A DNA stretch of 64,000 bases from Megaustenia siamemsis (Eukaryota > Mollusca > Gastropoda > Stylommatophora > Ariophantidae), in the NCBI GenBank assembly GCA_032433765.1, contig JAVIAB010000124.1, positions 72,465,746 through 72,529,745 on the forward strand, in the 5' to 3' direction. The notes below the pieces were generated by a model that was given only the letters and a program-made list of their open reading frames with translations, had not been told where the DNA came from and searched no databases. Positions 44,022-55,230 of this stretch are shown piece by piece. Every line of letters begins with the position of its first letter. Within the stretch, counting starts at the first letter, position 1. Made by a program: the position numbers and the translations under genes.

Positions 44022-44920
44022 CTATTGCGTATTTTTTTGAGGTATTGTTTTTGCCGAACAGCTTCTCTCGTGGCTAATTCTACCAATGTTTGACAAACAC
44101 ACGCGGTCACATAATGAACAGGTCAGGCTCGCTGGTCCACAGGGTTTACCATCCTTTTTCATGAGTCTCTTCTCTTCTAAGTCCTGTCTTAGCACAGTCT
44201 CAAATGTTGTTATACCGTTCCTTATACATGCTCTCCATGATGTGCGATCACTTGCCAGATGTTGCCAGTCGTTTTCACAGATGGAGAAGTCTTTCAGAGA
44301 TGATTTGCAGATATCTCTATATCGTAGTTTAGGTCTGCCGATTTGTCTTTTTCCGTGTTTTAGCTCACCATATAGTATTTGCCTAGGAATGCGTTTTTCT
44401 TCCATCCGTTGGACATGCCCCAGCCATCTTAGCCTTCGACTTCTGAGCATCGACATGATTGTTAGGGTCTTAGCACGTTGCAGGACAGTTAAGTTGGTTA
44501 TTTTGTCTTGCCATTTGATGTGCATTATTTTGCGGAGACATCGCATGTGGAAGACATTTAGTCTTTTTTCCTGGTTTGAGTATGTTGTCCAGGTTTCGGA
44601 TCCATATAGTAGTGTGCTAAGCACACATGTTTGATATATTAGGAGTTTAGTCTTTCGAGTTAGTTTCGTGTTGTTCCATGCCCTTTTTGTGAGTTTGCCG
44701 AAGGCCGTAGCTGCCTTACCAATTCGACAGTTTATTTCTTCATCAAGAGAGATGGTTTGCGTAACTGTGGATCCAAGATATGTAAATTTCTGTACTGATT
44801 CTAGTGGGCAGTCTTTTAGAGTAATAGATAGAGGTTTGAAGTCACCTTGATTTAGTATTACTGTCTTCTGAACATTAATTGACAGTGAAAAAAGGTCGCA
44901 TGCTTTATCCAGGTTGTTGA
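44022..44920 (-). pseudogene. Family U C-terminal part with C2H2 finger
   Basis: After a frameshift the - strand continues KACDLFSLSINVQKTVIL, KFTYLGSTVTQTISLDEEIN, LLIYQTCVLSTLLYGSETWTT, FHMRCLRKIMHIKWQDKITN, SRRLRWLGHVQRMEEKRIP, KRQIGRPKLRYRDICK and WRACIRNGITTFE, ending with CSLCDRVCLSNIGRISHERS then C: a C2H2-like C-x2-C-x11-H-x3-C finger. Such a terminal finger is known from one group of RT-bearing LINEs. The frame 44022-44624 is intact for 200 codons. Confidence 0.8.
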
Positions 44921-46005
44921 TCAGCGACTGTAGGGTGCCTCACTATGAGCAACTAGGGCTGCATCGTCAGCAAATAAAAATTCTTTAAGTAGGGCAACAT
45001 TTGTTTTGGTTTTTGCTCTTAGTCGTGCTAGGTTAAACAGTGAGCCATCTGGTCTAGTGCGAATGTAAATATCTCCTGAGCTGTTTTCGAAGGCGTAATT
45101 TAGGAGGGCAGCAAAAAATATACCAAAAAGGGTGGGGGCGAGGACACATCCCTGTTTCACTCCTTTGTTGACTTTGAAATTCTCTGATGGACTCCCATCA
45201 AAATGGACTTTGCCATTCATGTCTTCATGGAAGGAAATTATCAGCCTAAGTAATTTAGGAGGGCAGCCTATGCCTTCTAACACCTTGTAGAGACCATCTC
45301 TGTTTACTGTGTCGAATGCCTTTGTGAGATCCACAAAGGGAATATAGAGCTGCATATTTTGTTCCCGACATTTTTCCTGCAGTTGTCTAAGAGTGAAGAT
45401 CATATCATTTCTCATATCATGAGGTATTTCTCCGTTTCTCCAGAATTTTATTAGCAGTTTGTATAGGTGTGGAAGTAGTACGCTTAGGTTGTCCTTTAGT
45501 ACATCTGTGGGAATGTTGTCATTTCCTGCAGCTTTTCCTCTTGAGAGGGCATGTATAGCGTCAGCAAGTTCGTTCATAGTAGGCTCAACATCCAGTTCAA
45601 ACATTGTAGGATAGTTGGGTATTGATTGTGCTAGAGCTGTGTTTGCTGGTCTGTCGTCACTGTATAGATTAGAGTAGTGTTCAACCCATCTTTGCATTTG
45701 TTGTCCCTTGTCAGTAATAGGTTCTCTAAACTTGGATTTTAGGGGGGCTAATTTTGTTATTTTTGGTCCAAGGGCCTTTTTTATATTGTCATGCATGGTT
45801 TTTGAGTCGCCCCTGTCTGAGGCTTTCTGTATTTCAGAGCATAGATTGTTCCAGTATTCGTTTGCGCATCTTCTTGCTTCGCGTTGTAGGGTGGCTTGCG
45901 CATGTTTGAGCTGATCCTTGGTGATTTGATTGGGATTATTATTGAAGTTCAGTAGAGCCTTTTTCTTATTAGCTATTAGTGGGTCTAGTCTTGCTGCATT
46001 TTATA
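44921..46005 (-). pseudogene. Family U reverse transcriptase with in-frame internal deletion
   Basis: Open from about 46005 to 44921. It carries CANEYWNNLCSEIQKA, MQRWVEHYSNLYSDDRPAN, SRGKAAGNDNIPTDVL (RT entry), LLIKFWRNGEIPHDMRND, then directly MIFTLRQLQEKCREQNM, LYIPFVDLTKAFDTVNRDGL (motif A), VNKGVKQGCVLAPTLFGIFF (motif B) and KEFLFADDAALVAHS (FADD). In related LINEs about 50 residues with the '…YRGISLL…GFR.GRST' motifs lie between HDMR and DMIFTLRQ. Here they are missing in frame, with GATATGA repeated at the junction, as expected of a microhomology deletion. The RT fingers are therefore incomplete and the protein inactive. Confidence 0.8.
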
Positions 46006-46015
46006 TAATATACTA

Positions 46016-46054
46016 GGGAGGTCAAAAAGTAATGCACACCAATTTTTTTCTCGG
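46016..46054. repeat. Mariner terminal inverted repeat, left
   Basis: 39 bp beginning GGGAGGTCAAAAAGTAATGC. A perfect reverse complement of 47307-47345. Directly preceded by TA. Confidence 0.95.
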
Positions 46055-46118
46055 AAACTATTCGGGCAAAATGTGTGAAATTTTCACAGATTGTAGCTGA
46101 ACATCCCCTTTACACTAC

Positions 46119-47189
46119 CTATTTTTCAACATAATCTCCGTCCAAGCGTATTGCCTTACGCCAACGCGAAACTAGGTCATGAATGCCTCGTTTGTACCAA
46201 GTTTTGTCCTGCTCGCGTGGCCATTTTTTAACTGCACGGATCACACCCTCATCATTGTCAAAGTGTGTCCCACGCAGGAATTTTTTGAGTGGTCCAAACA
46301 GATGGAAATCTGAGGGAGCCAGATCAGGGCTGTAAGGAGGATGGGGCAGTACAGTCCAACCAAATTTGTTGATTGCTTCCCGTGTTACCAGACTTGTGTG
46401 AGGGCGTGCATTGTCATGTTGAAGCAACAAATCTGCAGATGGCTTATTAGGCCGAACTCTGTGGAACCGATTTTTGAGTTTTGTCAGTGTATTGATGTAA
46501 GCTGTCGAGTTGATTGTCTCACCTCTTGTCATTACATCAACAAGAATCACACCATCAATGTCCCAGAAGACAGTGATCATCACCTTTCCGGCTGATGGAG
46601 ATGTTTTGAATTTTTTTCTTTTTGGTGACTGCGGATGATGCCATTCCATTGACTGCATTTTTGTTTCAGGCTCATAATAATGTGCCCACGTTTCATCACC
46701 GGTAACAATTTTTGACAAAAACATTTCTCCTTCAACACCGAAACGCTCCAACAATTCAGAACAGAATGTTTTCCTTTGAACTCTGTGATCATTTGTTAGG
46801 CACCGAGGAACCCATCGAGCGCAAATCTTTGAATATCCGAGAGTTTTAAAAATTGCGATTGCACTTCCCTTGCTGACTGTAAGCTGCAATGCCAATTGCT
46901 GACTAGTGATACGCCTATCCTTACGAATAATGGCATCAGCCCGGTTTAACATGTCTGTGCTGGTAGCCTAGGCAACACGTCCAGAACGCGGTAAATCATG
47001 CAGCTCCACTCGTACACTTTCTGCAGCTTTAATTCTCTGAACCCAGCGACTAACTGTGCTCCTATCGACTGCAGAACATTTGTACACTGCACACAGTCGT
47101 TTATGAATGTTTGCCACAGTTTCTTTTTCCGCAACCAGAAATTCTATGACAATTCGCTGTTTGTAACGGACATTGTTGACAAGCTCCAT
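46119..47189 (-). pseudogene. mariner transposase (D,D34D) with a single TAG
   Basis: One phase from 47189 to 46119, 356 codons, interrupted only by TAG at 46968-46970 (codon 74). N-terminal helix-turn-helix region: RIVIEFLVAEKETVANIHKR, VDRSTVSRWVQRIK and then ITSQQLALQLTVSKGSA. Catalytic domain: VTGDETWAHYYEPETK (first Asp), LLQHDNARPHTS (second Asp) and PYSPDLAPSDFHLFGPLKKF, with exactly 34 residues between the second and third Asp. This is the hallmark of true mariners. C-terminal region WYKRGIHDLVSRWRKAI. Everything except the stop is intact. Reading the stop through in thought is not evidence of activity; as it stands the gene is broken but young. Confidence 0.93.
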
Positions 47190-47306
47190 TTTAACGGTTC
47201 ATAGATTGCGTAATATTTATCAGAATGCTGTGCAATTTGGTACACATAATTGGAACATGTCATATTCCAAGTGTTCACAATTTCATATTCCTATCTTTAT
47301 TATTAG

Positions 47307-47345
47307 CCGAGAAAAAAATTGGTGTGCATTACTTTTTGACCTCCC
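47307..47345. repeat. Mariner terminal inverted repeat, right
   Basis: A perfect 39-bp inverted match to 46016-46054, ending …GACCTCCC. Confidence 0.95.

Positions 47346-47401
<56 letters not shown>
47346..47401. repeat. TA microsatellite
   Basis: A (TA)n run between the mariner and the SINE. A shorter TA run at 47643-47665 lies on the other side of the SINE, so the SINE may have inserted into a TA tract. Confidence 0.9.
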
Positions 47402-47404
<3 letters not shown>

Positions 47405-47643
47405 TAAAGTACCCCCGTCACGCCAAGTGGCGTATGGGGAATATGGTGTTAGTGACCATAAATTTTACAGGCACATGATTTTTGGGATAATGTGGTCGAT
47501 ATTATGCCCATGCCGCTTTACTTTCCCAGAAAAAAATCCCGTGCCATTAAAGGCTGGGTGAACTGGAAGCTGTCGGTTGGGATTGAACCCTACCTCTTGT
47601 ACTTTGTAGTCCAGTTCACTAAACACTGAGCTATCGCAGCTCA
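47402..47643 (-). mobile_element. tRNA-derived SINE family 2, complete copy 2
   Basis: Read from 47643: GAGCTGCGATAGCTCAGTG (A box) and GGTTCAATCCC (B box, near 47580), then the family body and ACTTTACTTT tail. It matches 28424-28665. Confidence 0.85.
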
Positions 47644-47974
47644 TATATATATATATATATATATATTTGTATTTTGTGTTGGAAAATAGCTGTGTTCAAA
47701 TGTGTCATCAATCATGTCTACCATTAATTTAAATGACCAAAAATCTTAGATTATAATTTTTTATAAAATTTTTCCAATGCAGTCAACACCCACGATGTAG
47801 TCAACACCCAAAACTTTGTCTGTAGTTTTCCATTAACAAAAATCACACAAATACAAAAATTTGACCGAAAAGTATTTCAAATTTATGTATACATTAAATT
47901 ATAGTTAAAGAATACAAAATTGTTAGACTCCAGCAAGAATAAAATTTCAGCCTAACTCACTCTAAGAAATGCAT

Positions 47975-50130
47975 GCTTGATAAACCTAGCACTTGCTGTG
48001 GAGGTACTGACAGATATCTTATATGTAGAGTGGTTGAAACTTTACCCTGACATTGTACATGCCTCCACAATCGGATCACTGCACGCATATTACAAAATGT
48101 GCAAAAAAGACATTAGAGTGTCAGCCTCTGGATTGTATGATCTAAAAGCTCATTTCAAGATTCATGAATCAAACTTTGAAATGTGAAAGGTAGGATCATT
48201 CCAAACCTACTTTATTCAGACAATACAGGACAATGATTGTGTGATAGCGGCAGAATTGTTATTTACAAATTTTGTTGCAGAACACAATTTACCTGCATCT
48301 GTTGCTGATCATTTTATCTGGCCTTGCAGTTGAAATGTTTCCTGAAAGTGCAGTTGCTCAGGAATTGTGCTCCAAGTAGATGAAAATAACTATTAAAAAT
48401 TGCGTAGCCTCAGAAACAACAGCTTCTGTATCCAGTTATGCAAGCAAAAACCAGTCTCCTTAATGGTTGTGTTACAGTGTATCTCGGTCATGAAGACTTG
48501 GGAAGAGTGGAAGAAGAATATGACGATGACAGAGGAATGGAAGAATGATATGATATGACGATACGACTATGATAGGAGGTAAAATAGTTTTGGGCGGCTT
48601 GGAATTAAGGTCATGTCTTAAGAATTAGCGAGGAGACGTTAAGTCTACCGAACTCAGACGCAGTGGCATAAACGGCTTTAAGATTACAAGGAAATGACCA
48701 ACAAAGTTACATAACACAATGACGCTGGACCCCGTCGAACAGGTGTTGATGCGAGATAGCTATAATATGACTAGCCCGGAAACATCCTTTGAAGGGCTGA
48801 GCCGAGCAAAATAAGGGGAAATTCTTGTGTTGGCAGGCGCCTTTGAGGTACAGATAGACAGTCTGGGATTGACGGGTGTCGACAGGATGCTTAAAGCAAT
48901 AAGACCATGGACATAATTAAAAAGGAGGAGCTAATGATATAGTGACAGCAGACGGACGAAAGATAAGCCATATTTAGAATAGATTCCCATGACCTTTGGC
49001 CAGGTGGGAGTGGCTAAATGGACACTAAAAGGCCATGACTTGATTTGAAACAAGACATGACAGGACAGAGACAGAGAAACTTAGATACTGACTGACTTAC
49101 TTACACTTGGAGTAAGATACACTCGGGACCCACGAAGTAGAAGGGTACGTACGCATCAGTGAGAATGTAAAAGAGACTAGATATCTGCCTCAAGGCAGAT
49201 GATAGGGTTAGGAGTTAGAAAACTTAGATCTTAGCTTAATAGAGACAGAACAGAACACACAGAAGAGAACTTGGATTTAGATAAAGAGAACTTAGACTCT
49301 AGACGCATCACTTAAAGGAACATTTAGATTATAAGAGGACAATATAGTTTGTTCATTGTACGAAACCGGTCAGATGAGCAGGAGAAAGTAGTGAACCTGC
49401 CTGAAGTTAGAGTAGAGAAATCAAGAGTTTGACTAATAGAGTTCCTATTTTGAGAACTATGAAGATGTTGGAAGAACATTCATGATATGCAAAAGTCACC
49501 ACTAACTCTATGACTGTGATTTATTCATTTTGTTCTTCCATTTTTCGCTGAATTTAACTTAAATATTCCAAACAGATGAGTCACAATTTGGTGGTATGAT
49601 GGTGGAGATGGACAGATTACTATAGTAGTTTCTGGTCAAATTTGTCAAGTTGGAACATGTGAAAGAAGTGCCTATTTAAAACTTGTCAAGTTTGATGATC
49701 TTGAGTTGCAACATGCTAATACTATATTAGCATTCCAATGGAAAACTTATAGGGGAAACAGAAGTAGATGCTAGTTGTATAACATCATTCCTTAAGGATG
49801 TGAGAAAGTTTTACATGGCGATGATGAACAAAATTAAACTTTGAAAGTTATGAATCCAACTTTGTCATGTTACCAACAATACACACACAATTGTCGATCA
49901 GCAGACATATTTGTGCCTCATGTGGATCAGCAAGCACTTAAAAATGAGTACAATGATTATAGTATGATGCCAGATAATTGTGTATCTATTTTGAATGAAA
50001 GTGGTCAGAAAAGAAACATTTGTAGTTACTGCTTGGATGCTTTCAGTCAGAGAACAAGTATGGCAACACTCATTTTTCTCTTACAAAATGAGGTATTCAG
50101 TGTCTGCTAGTATTGCCACACAACAATGCA
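47975..50130 (+). pseudogene. hAT-type (BED finger) transposase pseudogene with a large insertion
   Basis: The first part (47977-48460) reads VEWLKLYPDIVHAST, YYKMCKKDIRVSASGLYDLK, AHFK.HES (a BED-finger-like C-x2-C…H), then, past a stop, DNDCVIAAELLFTNFVAEHN and LPASVADHFIWPCS. The block 'AE.LF.NFV.EHNLP.AVADHF' is typical of ZBED-like hAT transposases. Weaker matches resume at about 49580 (WWYDGGDGQI, then FDDLELQHANTILAFQWKTY) and 49780-49850 (CEKVLHGDDEQN or FLKDVRKFYMAMMNKIK in another frame). Numerous stops. The intervening 1.1 kb (about 48465-49575) shows no transposase similarity and looks inserted. Confidence 0.6.
48465..49575 (+). mobile_element. Unidentified 1.1-kb insertion (possible solo LTR)
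   Basis: Purine-rich, less AT-rich than its surroundings and free of long ORFs. It starts near TGTGTTACAGTGTATCTCGG and ends near AACTTAAATATTCCAAACA. TG…CA ends and the lack of coding fit a solo LTR, but no flanking duplication could be shown and no second copy is in the window. Confidence 0.35.
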
Positions 50131-50889
50131 GAATGTGAGATAATTTTTTCAATGAGGAAAAAAACGCACATAGATTGTAGAAAGTCATTGAATGCAGACA
50201 CAAACCACTTATTTGCAATGTAATACTAATACAGATAACTGCTACTCGACTTTAAAACTACAGACTGTATACTGAAAATTGCAAAAGGAGTCAGTTATGA
50301 ATATAATGTTATGCACTTATGCTTTTTTTTATTTATATAAATATATATTACTGGATTGAAAGTGAGTACTCATTTAAAATCTGTTTTTAAAAAGTGATTA
50401 TTGAAAGATGTATTGAATTGTTAATACTAGTGCATTAACAGACCCATTGAAATGTACTGTTTAACTGTAATAAAACAATTAAAATTGACGTAAAAGGTTT
50501 TTTTTCCAATTTATAAACCTTTTTTTGGTCCAGTGTACAGGTTTGCTTTAAAAAAAAGATATTGAAGATATGCATGAATAGAGTAGAACAAAATAGAATA
50601 CCTTAATCAGTAAAAAAAAAAAAAAAGCTGGTTTTCTTGGACAATGAGCTTTTTACTAAAAGTTGTTAATGCTTGATATGAACAGTGAAGATTTTTTACC
50701 TAATTTGGAACAGATCATGACTACCAGGTACAGCTCTTTAATATCAATAACAGTAATAATTAGACCTGGATGAGTATAATCACCTATCTATTCACAATGC
50801 AGTGCAGTGAAAACACCTGTGATCTTATAGAAGAAATGCCAAGATTATCAAACAGTTTGTTTAGCATAAATAATTTGAGATATGATAAC
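50131..50889. other. Intron sequence, nothing recognised
   Basis: AT-rich, with short A and T runs. No features. Confidence 0.5.
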
Positions 50890-51480
50890 ATCACCGCATT
50901 GCACAATAAAGACAAATGGAATAATATTAAAACAGGTAAATGAATTTGAATATCTCGAAACAATGTTAACCTCAGATGGTAGATATACAACAGAGGTGAG
51001 ATGCAGAATGGCTCAGGCAAAAGCAGCTTTCCAAAAAAATAAGGAAGATACCGCGCAATCCATTTTTGACAATAGAAACAATAAAAAGAGTTCTTAAATG
51101 TTATGTAGAGCCAGTTTTAACATATGGATGTGAATCATGGACAATAGGACAACAGACAAGAAATCACTGGAAGCTGTAGAAATGTGCTTTTACAGAAGAA
51201 TGTTGAGAATACCATGGATAGCTAAAAAGAGTAATGAAAACATTTTTAAAGAGGCCAAAGCAAAAAGAGCTAATTTCCAATATTAGGAAAAAACAATCAT
51301 CATTTTTTGGCCATGTAATGGGAACAGCTGAACAACTGGAAAAGTTGAGGGATGAAGAGATAGAGGGAAGCAAAGAGAAAAGATACCAAACAGCTTAAGA
51401 GAATGGCTTGACAGATGATCAACAACAGAAATGATAAATAACTATCGAGATAAAAAGTTGTGGAGAAACATTCTTTCAAG
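50890..51480 (+). pseudogene. RTE-like LINE family B, diverged copy
   Basis: Reads IKTNGIILKQVNEFEYLETM, TSDGRYTTEVRCRMAQAKAA, FQKNK, then frameshifted EPVLTYGCESWTI, KKSLEAVEMCFYRRMLRIP, and FFGHVMG. The same order as the copies at 62881 and 11341, but more diverged. Confidence 0.7.
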
Positions 51481-51544
51481 GTATAAAATCTGTCTATAAC
51501 TATATGATTATGTTTACTTTCACGGTTGCATTGATAAAACTAGA

Positions 51545-52745
51545 AAACGTTTGTCATCTTCTTGTTCTTCTTTTCTCTTTTCACTGATACCTAAAGGGTA
51601 TCGTGGTTTATATCATTTGTCGTTCTTGAGCTGCTCGAACTGTCTGAATTAGTGACTTTCCTTTGTTGTTACATGTCTCTGTCGCTGCATCTATCCATCT
51701 TCTTTTGGGTCTTCCTCTTGGTCCTTTTCCATGCATTCTCAAGAAGAACGCCCTTGATGGTGATTGGTAAGGATTCATTCTGACCAGGTGGCCAAACCAT
51801 TTAAGTTGTTATTGTTCTATATATTCTTGGCAGGGTTTTGTTCCTACTATTTTTCTTATGGTTTCATTCTGTATTCTATCTCTTCTTGTGTGGTTTGTTA
51901 CTTTTCTCAAGCATCGCATCTCACATGTATTGATCTTTCTTAAATGGGATTTAGAAAGGGTCCATGTTTGACTTTCATAGCACAAAGTTGGTATAAAAAT
52001 GCTATTTATCATTTGTTGTTTAGCTGGCATAGAAATGTTTGGATGTCTTAGCAATGGTGAAAGCTGGTATGTGACAGCATTTGCTTTTTGTATTCTCATG
52101 TCAATTTCTCTGTCTAGTTTTCCATCTTCTGTGAATATTGTGCCTAAATACTTGAATTCCTCTACTTGTTTTATTTCTTTATCTTTGATCTTAATGTTTA
52201 ATGGGTGTCTTAATTAGCTTATTCTTATAGCCTCTGTTTTTGCTGTGTTAATTTTCATACTGTAGTTTGTGCAGCTTTTATCTAGAGATGTTAAGTGCTG
52301 TTGTAGCAGGTTTTCATCCTCATATATTAGGCATTGGTCATCTGCGAAGAGTAGCTCGTTGATGTTGGAGTTTTCTACCTCTATGTTATTATTTGATTTT
52401 TCCTTATTGTTGGTTGTTTCCTGATTTATTTTGTCCATATATATGATGAAAAGGAGTGGTGAGAGGACGCATCCTTGTCTTACACCTGTTGTAACCTGAA
52501 ACCATTCTGACAGATCTTCCGATGTTCCAACGGCACTTTGACTGTTTTTACATAATGCCATTATATTATCTAGTAGTTGTCCTGCTACCCTGTAGGTTTC
52601 TAAAGTTTGCCAAAGTTTGTTCCTGTCCACACGATCAAACGCTTTTTCCTGATCTATAAACACTATTTTTAGGTTTCAGTCATATTCTATTGTTTTTCCA
52701 CATAGTTGTCTCAATGTAAATATAGCATCAGTACAGCTTTTGCAT
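51545..52745 (-). pseudogene. RTE-like LINE (family D group), RT to C-terminus
   Basis: The - strand from 52745: VFIDQEKAFDRVDRNKLWQT (motif A), VTTGVRQGCVLSPLLFIIYM (motif B), NINELLFADDQCLIYEDENL (FADD) and CTNYSMKINTAKTEAIRIS to 52214. After a stop and small shift it continues AKQQMINSIFIPTLCYESQT, CEMRCLRKVTNHTRRDRIQN and, past another stop, the GPRGRPKRRWIDAATE basic block near 51690-51730. Upstream fingers are missing. Two or three lesions only, so it is moderately young. Confidence 0.8.
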
Positions 52746-53145
52746 AAGAATAAATCACAAATAATTCAGTTCGAAATAACACAAGAACGCTTGAATTTCT
52801 TTTACTACGGGCATTGAAATTCACTTATATCTTAAATTTGACTTCCATTGGAAATTGTATCGTGTTGCCAGCACAGTCACACACCGGAAGTCTCCAATCA
52901 TTGAAAACTCAGATAAATTTTAACAACACTTTATCATCATTACTATGAGTTTGTATGTTGTAATTCATGTTGTATCATACAAATGTATTATTGTACATAA
53001 TTTTGTGCATTAATTTTCAGAACATTTTATATATTTAAAACTTTTAAAGCATTTCAAGTGTGTTCATGCATTTATGCTGTGTCCTATATTTTTTTTAAAT
53101 TTTTATAAGTAAAAACACTTTATATATACTGTTGACTGAAAACAA
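52746..53145. other. Intron sequence, nothing recognised
   Basis: AT-rich, no features. Confidence 0.5.
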
Positions 53146-53149
53146 ATAC

Positions 53150-53580
53150 AACCCATTCCAGCTTATCCATGCCTTCACAGAAGGATCCACAGAATAAGCT
53201 GCCTATAATGGAGGAGTGGCATCTATATATAGAAGGACCAGAAGAACTTTGCAAAAAAGGCAAAATATCTTTCAACTACAAAATAGCATTATTTGAAACC
53301 ATCAGAACATTTAAACAAGAAAATAAGGAACCGCCAGCTAAAATTGTCTTCTTCACAGACTGCAAGTCACTTCTAGAATGTCTTACACCATGAAAAAAAT
53401 CCCCAAGCGACCATACATTTTTTCAAAATTAAATCAGCTGCCATAATCCACCAAAGTGGTCCTGCAGTGGTGACCCTCCCCCTGTAAGACTGCTGGAAAT
53501 TGGGTAGTGATATTCTCTCAAAACCAGCAGCATAAAAGCCTTATACACTCATACAGTGAACTACAGAGAGGTTAAGACCA
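53150..53580 (+). pseudogene. LINE RNase H fragment
   Basis: AFTEGSTE (degenerate TDGS) followed by a TAA, then in frame AAYNGGVASIYIEGPEELCK, ISFNYKIALFETIRTF (Glu/Ala region) and AKIVFFTDCKSLLECLTP (catalytic Asp in TDCKS). After a stop the 'LQW.P.HC' part is scrambled. This belongs to a LINE RNase H of a family not otherwise seen here. Confidence 0.6.
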
Positions 53581-53990
53581 TTATACAAAGTAAATGACAA
53601 CAAGTTGAAAGCAGAACACCATATTCCCTGGACGTCATGGGACGCACCAAAATGGCAGCTTATTTATATTCGAGCTATGGACCAAGCAATGTTTACATTG
53701 AACAACACGATTAATGTTATTGCTGCGAGTTGGCAGATTTTTGAAAATGTTTTCAAGGGTTTGAACATAAATGTTTGTTCACAGTTCGTTAACCTTCGCT
53801 GTAGATAAAGTCGTTAATTGGATGGCTTCGTTTCAGACATTTTTGACGTTGGTAGCTAAGGACCTAACTTGTGCAAACGGATGGCATTGGCAAGGATCAT
53901 TTTGAATCTATGAAGTGGGCTCATTGTGTGTTTAACTCAAACGCATATGTGCTTTTTAACCAAAGACCTTTTTTTGGGGACTCAATGCAG

Positions 53991-54793
53991 ATATCCCCGA
54001 TGGAAGAATAAATTGTACTATTAGTCCCATAAATGATTCGCTTCCAGAGGTTTATGATGTAAACAAAGCAGTCTTGTCATTGCAAGTGAATAATGTCCAC
54101 ACCTATAATTGGTCAGGATTGTGTAGCAGCAGCAGCTTTATAGCAAACACAGAAAACATCATAGGATTGTGCTGTTCTGAAACAGCTATGCCATGCTACC
54201 CTAGAATTGCCTTTAATGGGATTAATGTGACCACAAACCACTCTCCATGTGTGTGCCACATATTTACACCCCAGAAAGAAATACTGAATATAACAACGCC
54301 ATGTGCCGTCTGTGATATTAATAACCACAGACCAGGAGCCTCCAGTATGATTGATCCAACTGTTGCACCAAGCACTTCATCAGCAGAGCCATATCTATGG
54401 AATGTTAATCTGACATTGTTCTTGAATGATGTCCAAGTTAATGAGACATCAGAATCGTGTGGCAGCAGCTACAAGAAGGGAGCGGAGAACATCAAGTTCT
54501 GCTGCTATAAAGGAGACTTGCCTTGCTATCCCAGAATTGCCTTAAATGGAATCACTGTAGTTGAAAACTTCTCCTCTTGTGTAAACTACACATTCATATC
54601 TAAGAGTGAATCAGTGAAGGTCACAAAATCATATTCTCTCTGTGGTTTTACTAACTACAGGTCATGTGGCTTCTGTTGGATTGGAAATGACAAATTACCA
54701 CCACTGTGTGTCTATATGTTTGGAATTGGAGTCATCAATGACGGCCTAACATCATCAAGTGCTATGACGATCATCATTTTCGGGAGGACGTGA
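53991..54793 (+). CDS. Cysteine-rich, internally duplicated extracellular-type ORF of unknown function
   Basis: Open from an AG acceptor-like CTCAATGCAG at 53990 through 54793. It encodes about 265 residues with two homologous repeats of about 100 residues: LCCSETAMPCYPRIAFNGIN then CVCHIFTP, and FCCYKGDLPCYPRIALNGIT then CVNYTFIS. Each repeat has the order W/N…C, CC, PCYPRIA.NGI.V, C..(Y/H).F, C..C, plus several N-x-S/T sequons. This suggests a secreted or cell-surface protein of disulfide-rich or Ig-like fold. A threonine/serine/proline linker (SSMIDPTVAPSTSSA) joins the repeats. No signal peptide or membrane segment is visible in this exon. The last ~20 codons may be intron or repeat. I do not recognise the family. 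The two repeats have diverged at many positions while keeping the cysteines, which argues for real selection at some time. Confidence 0.55.
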
Positions 54794-54794
54794 A

Positions 54795-55230
54795 CTCCCA
54801 TGGTATATGGTGGATAGGCGGCAGGAACCATTGAAGGCTATGTCTGAAAAGTGTTCCTTCTTGCAGTTTCCTCATAATTCAAGTCCGGCTTGTTGCAGGA
54901 GCTACTGAGTTAAGTGCTCTGTGCACACCGTGAGCTGTGTGTCTCATCCGTTTTGATCCTGCTTCGATATCCCGCTTGTTTACGATGAATGATGATATCG
55001 TATGACAGGGAACAGTTGGCTGTGTTCACTTTCTGCGCGGTTTCGCCTTATGTCTTTTGGCGTGTGCTGAGACTGCTACGATGGGGACTACAGTTACCTT
55101 TCTTTGTTTGGGAGATGAGTTGGTAATTCGGATGATTTCACTGGCACGGGCGGTTGAGCAATTATGGATTTTAATTCGTTTGCTGTGATGCCGACGCCTT
55201 CCATAACCAATAACAATAACAATAAGTTGA
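54795..55230 (+). mobile_element. LINE 3'-end repeat (family X), plus copy
   Basis: The part from about 54990 matches the reverse of 19304-19510 ('GTTGGCTGTGTTCACTTTCTG', 'TTATGTCTTTTGGC.TGTGCTG', 'ATGGATTTTAATTCGTTTGC') and ends CCAATAACAATAACAATAAG, an AACAAT tail. 54795-54990 is probably the upstream 3' UTR of the same element. Confidence 0.65.

Larger units (their letters stand above)
43995..46007 (-). mobile_element. 5'-truncated LINE with C-terminal zinc finger (family U)
   Basis: The - strand starts at about 46005 with AARLDPLIANKKKALLN and runs through the RT and C-terminal part to about 44022, then a short 3' end. The reading is split at about 44935 by a frameshift. The endonuclease is absent. 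A 234-bp piece of its start was copied to 31455-31688. The left end abuts the mariner element. Confidence 0.8.
46016..47345 (-). mobile_element. mariner-type DNA transposon, complete with one stop
   Basis: 1.33 kb between perfect 39-bp inverted repeats, with a single transposase gene on the - strand. TA borders it on the left (46014-46015), and GTATATA follows on the right, consistent with the TA target of mariners. It abuts the start of LINE family U on one side and a TA microsatellite on the other. Confidence 0.92.

Noticed and set aside
47977..48186. Stand-alone BED-finger gene
   Set aside because: The reading continues past the stop into hAT transposase similarity, so it is the start of a transposase pseudogene rather than a separate gene.
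49841..50110. ORF of 89 codons with several Cys as a possible small secreted protein
   Set aside because: It lies within the decayed hAT transposase region, has no signal peptide and is better explained as a pseudogene frame.
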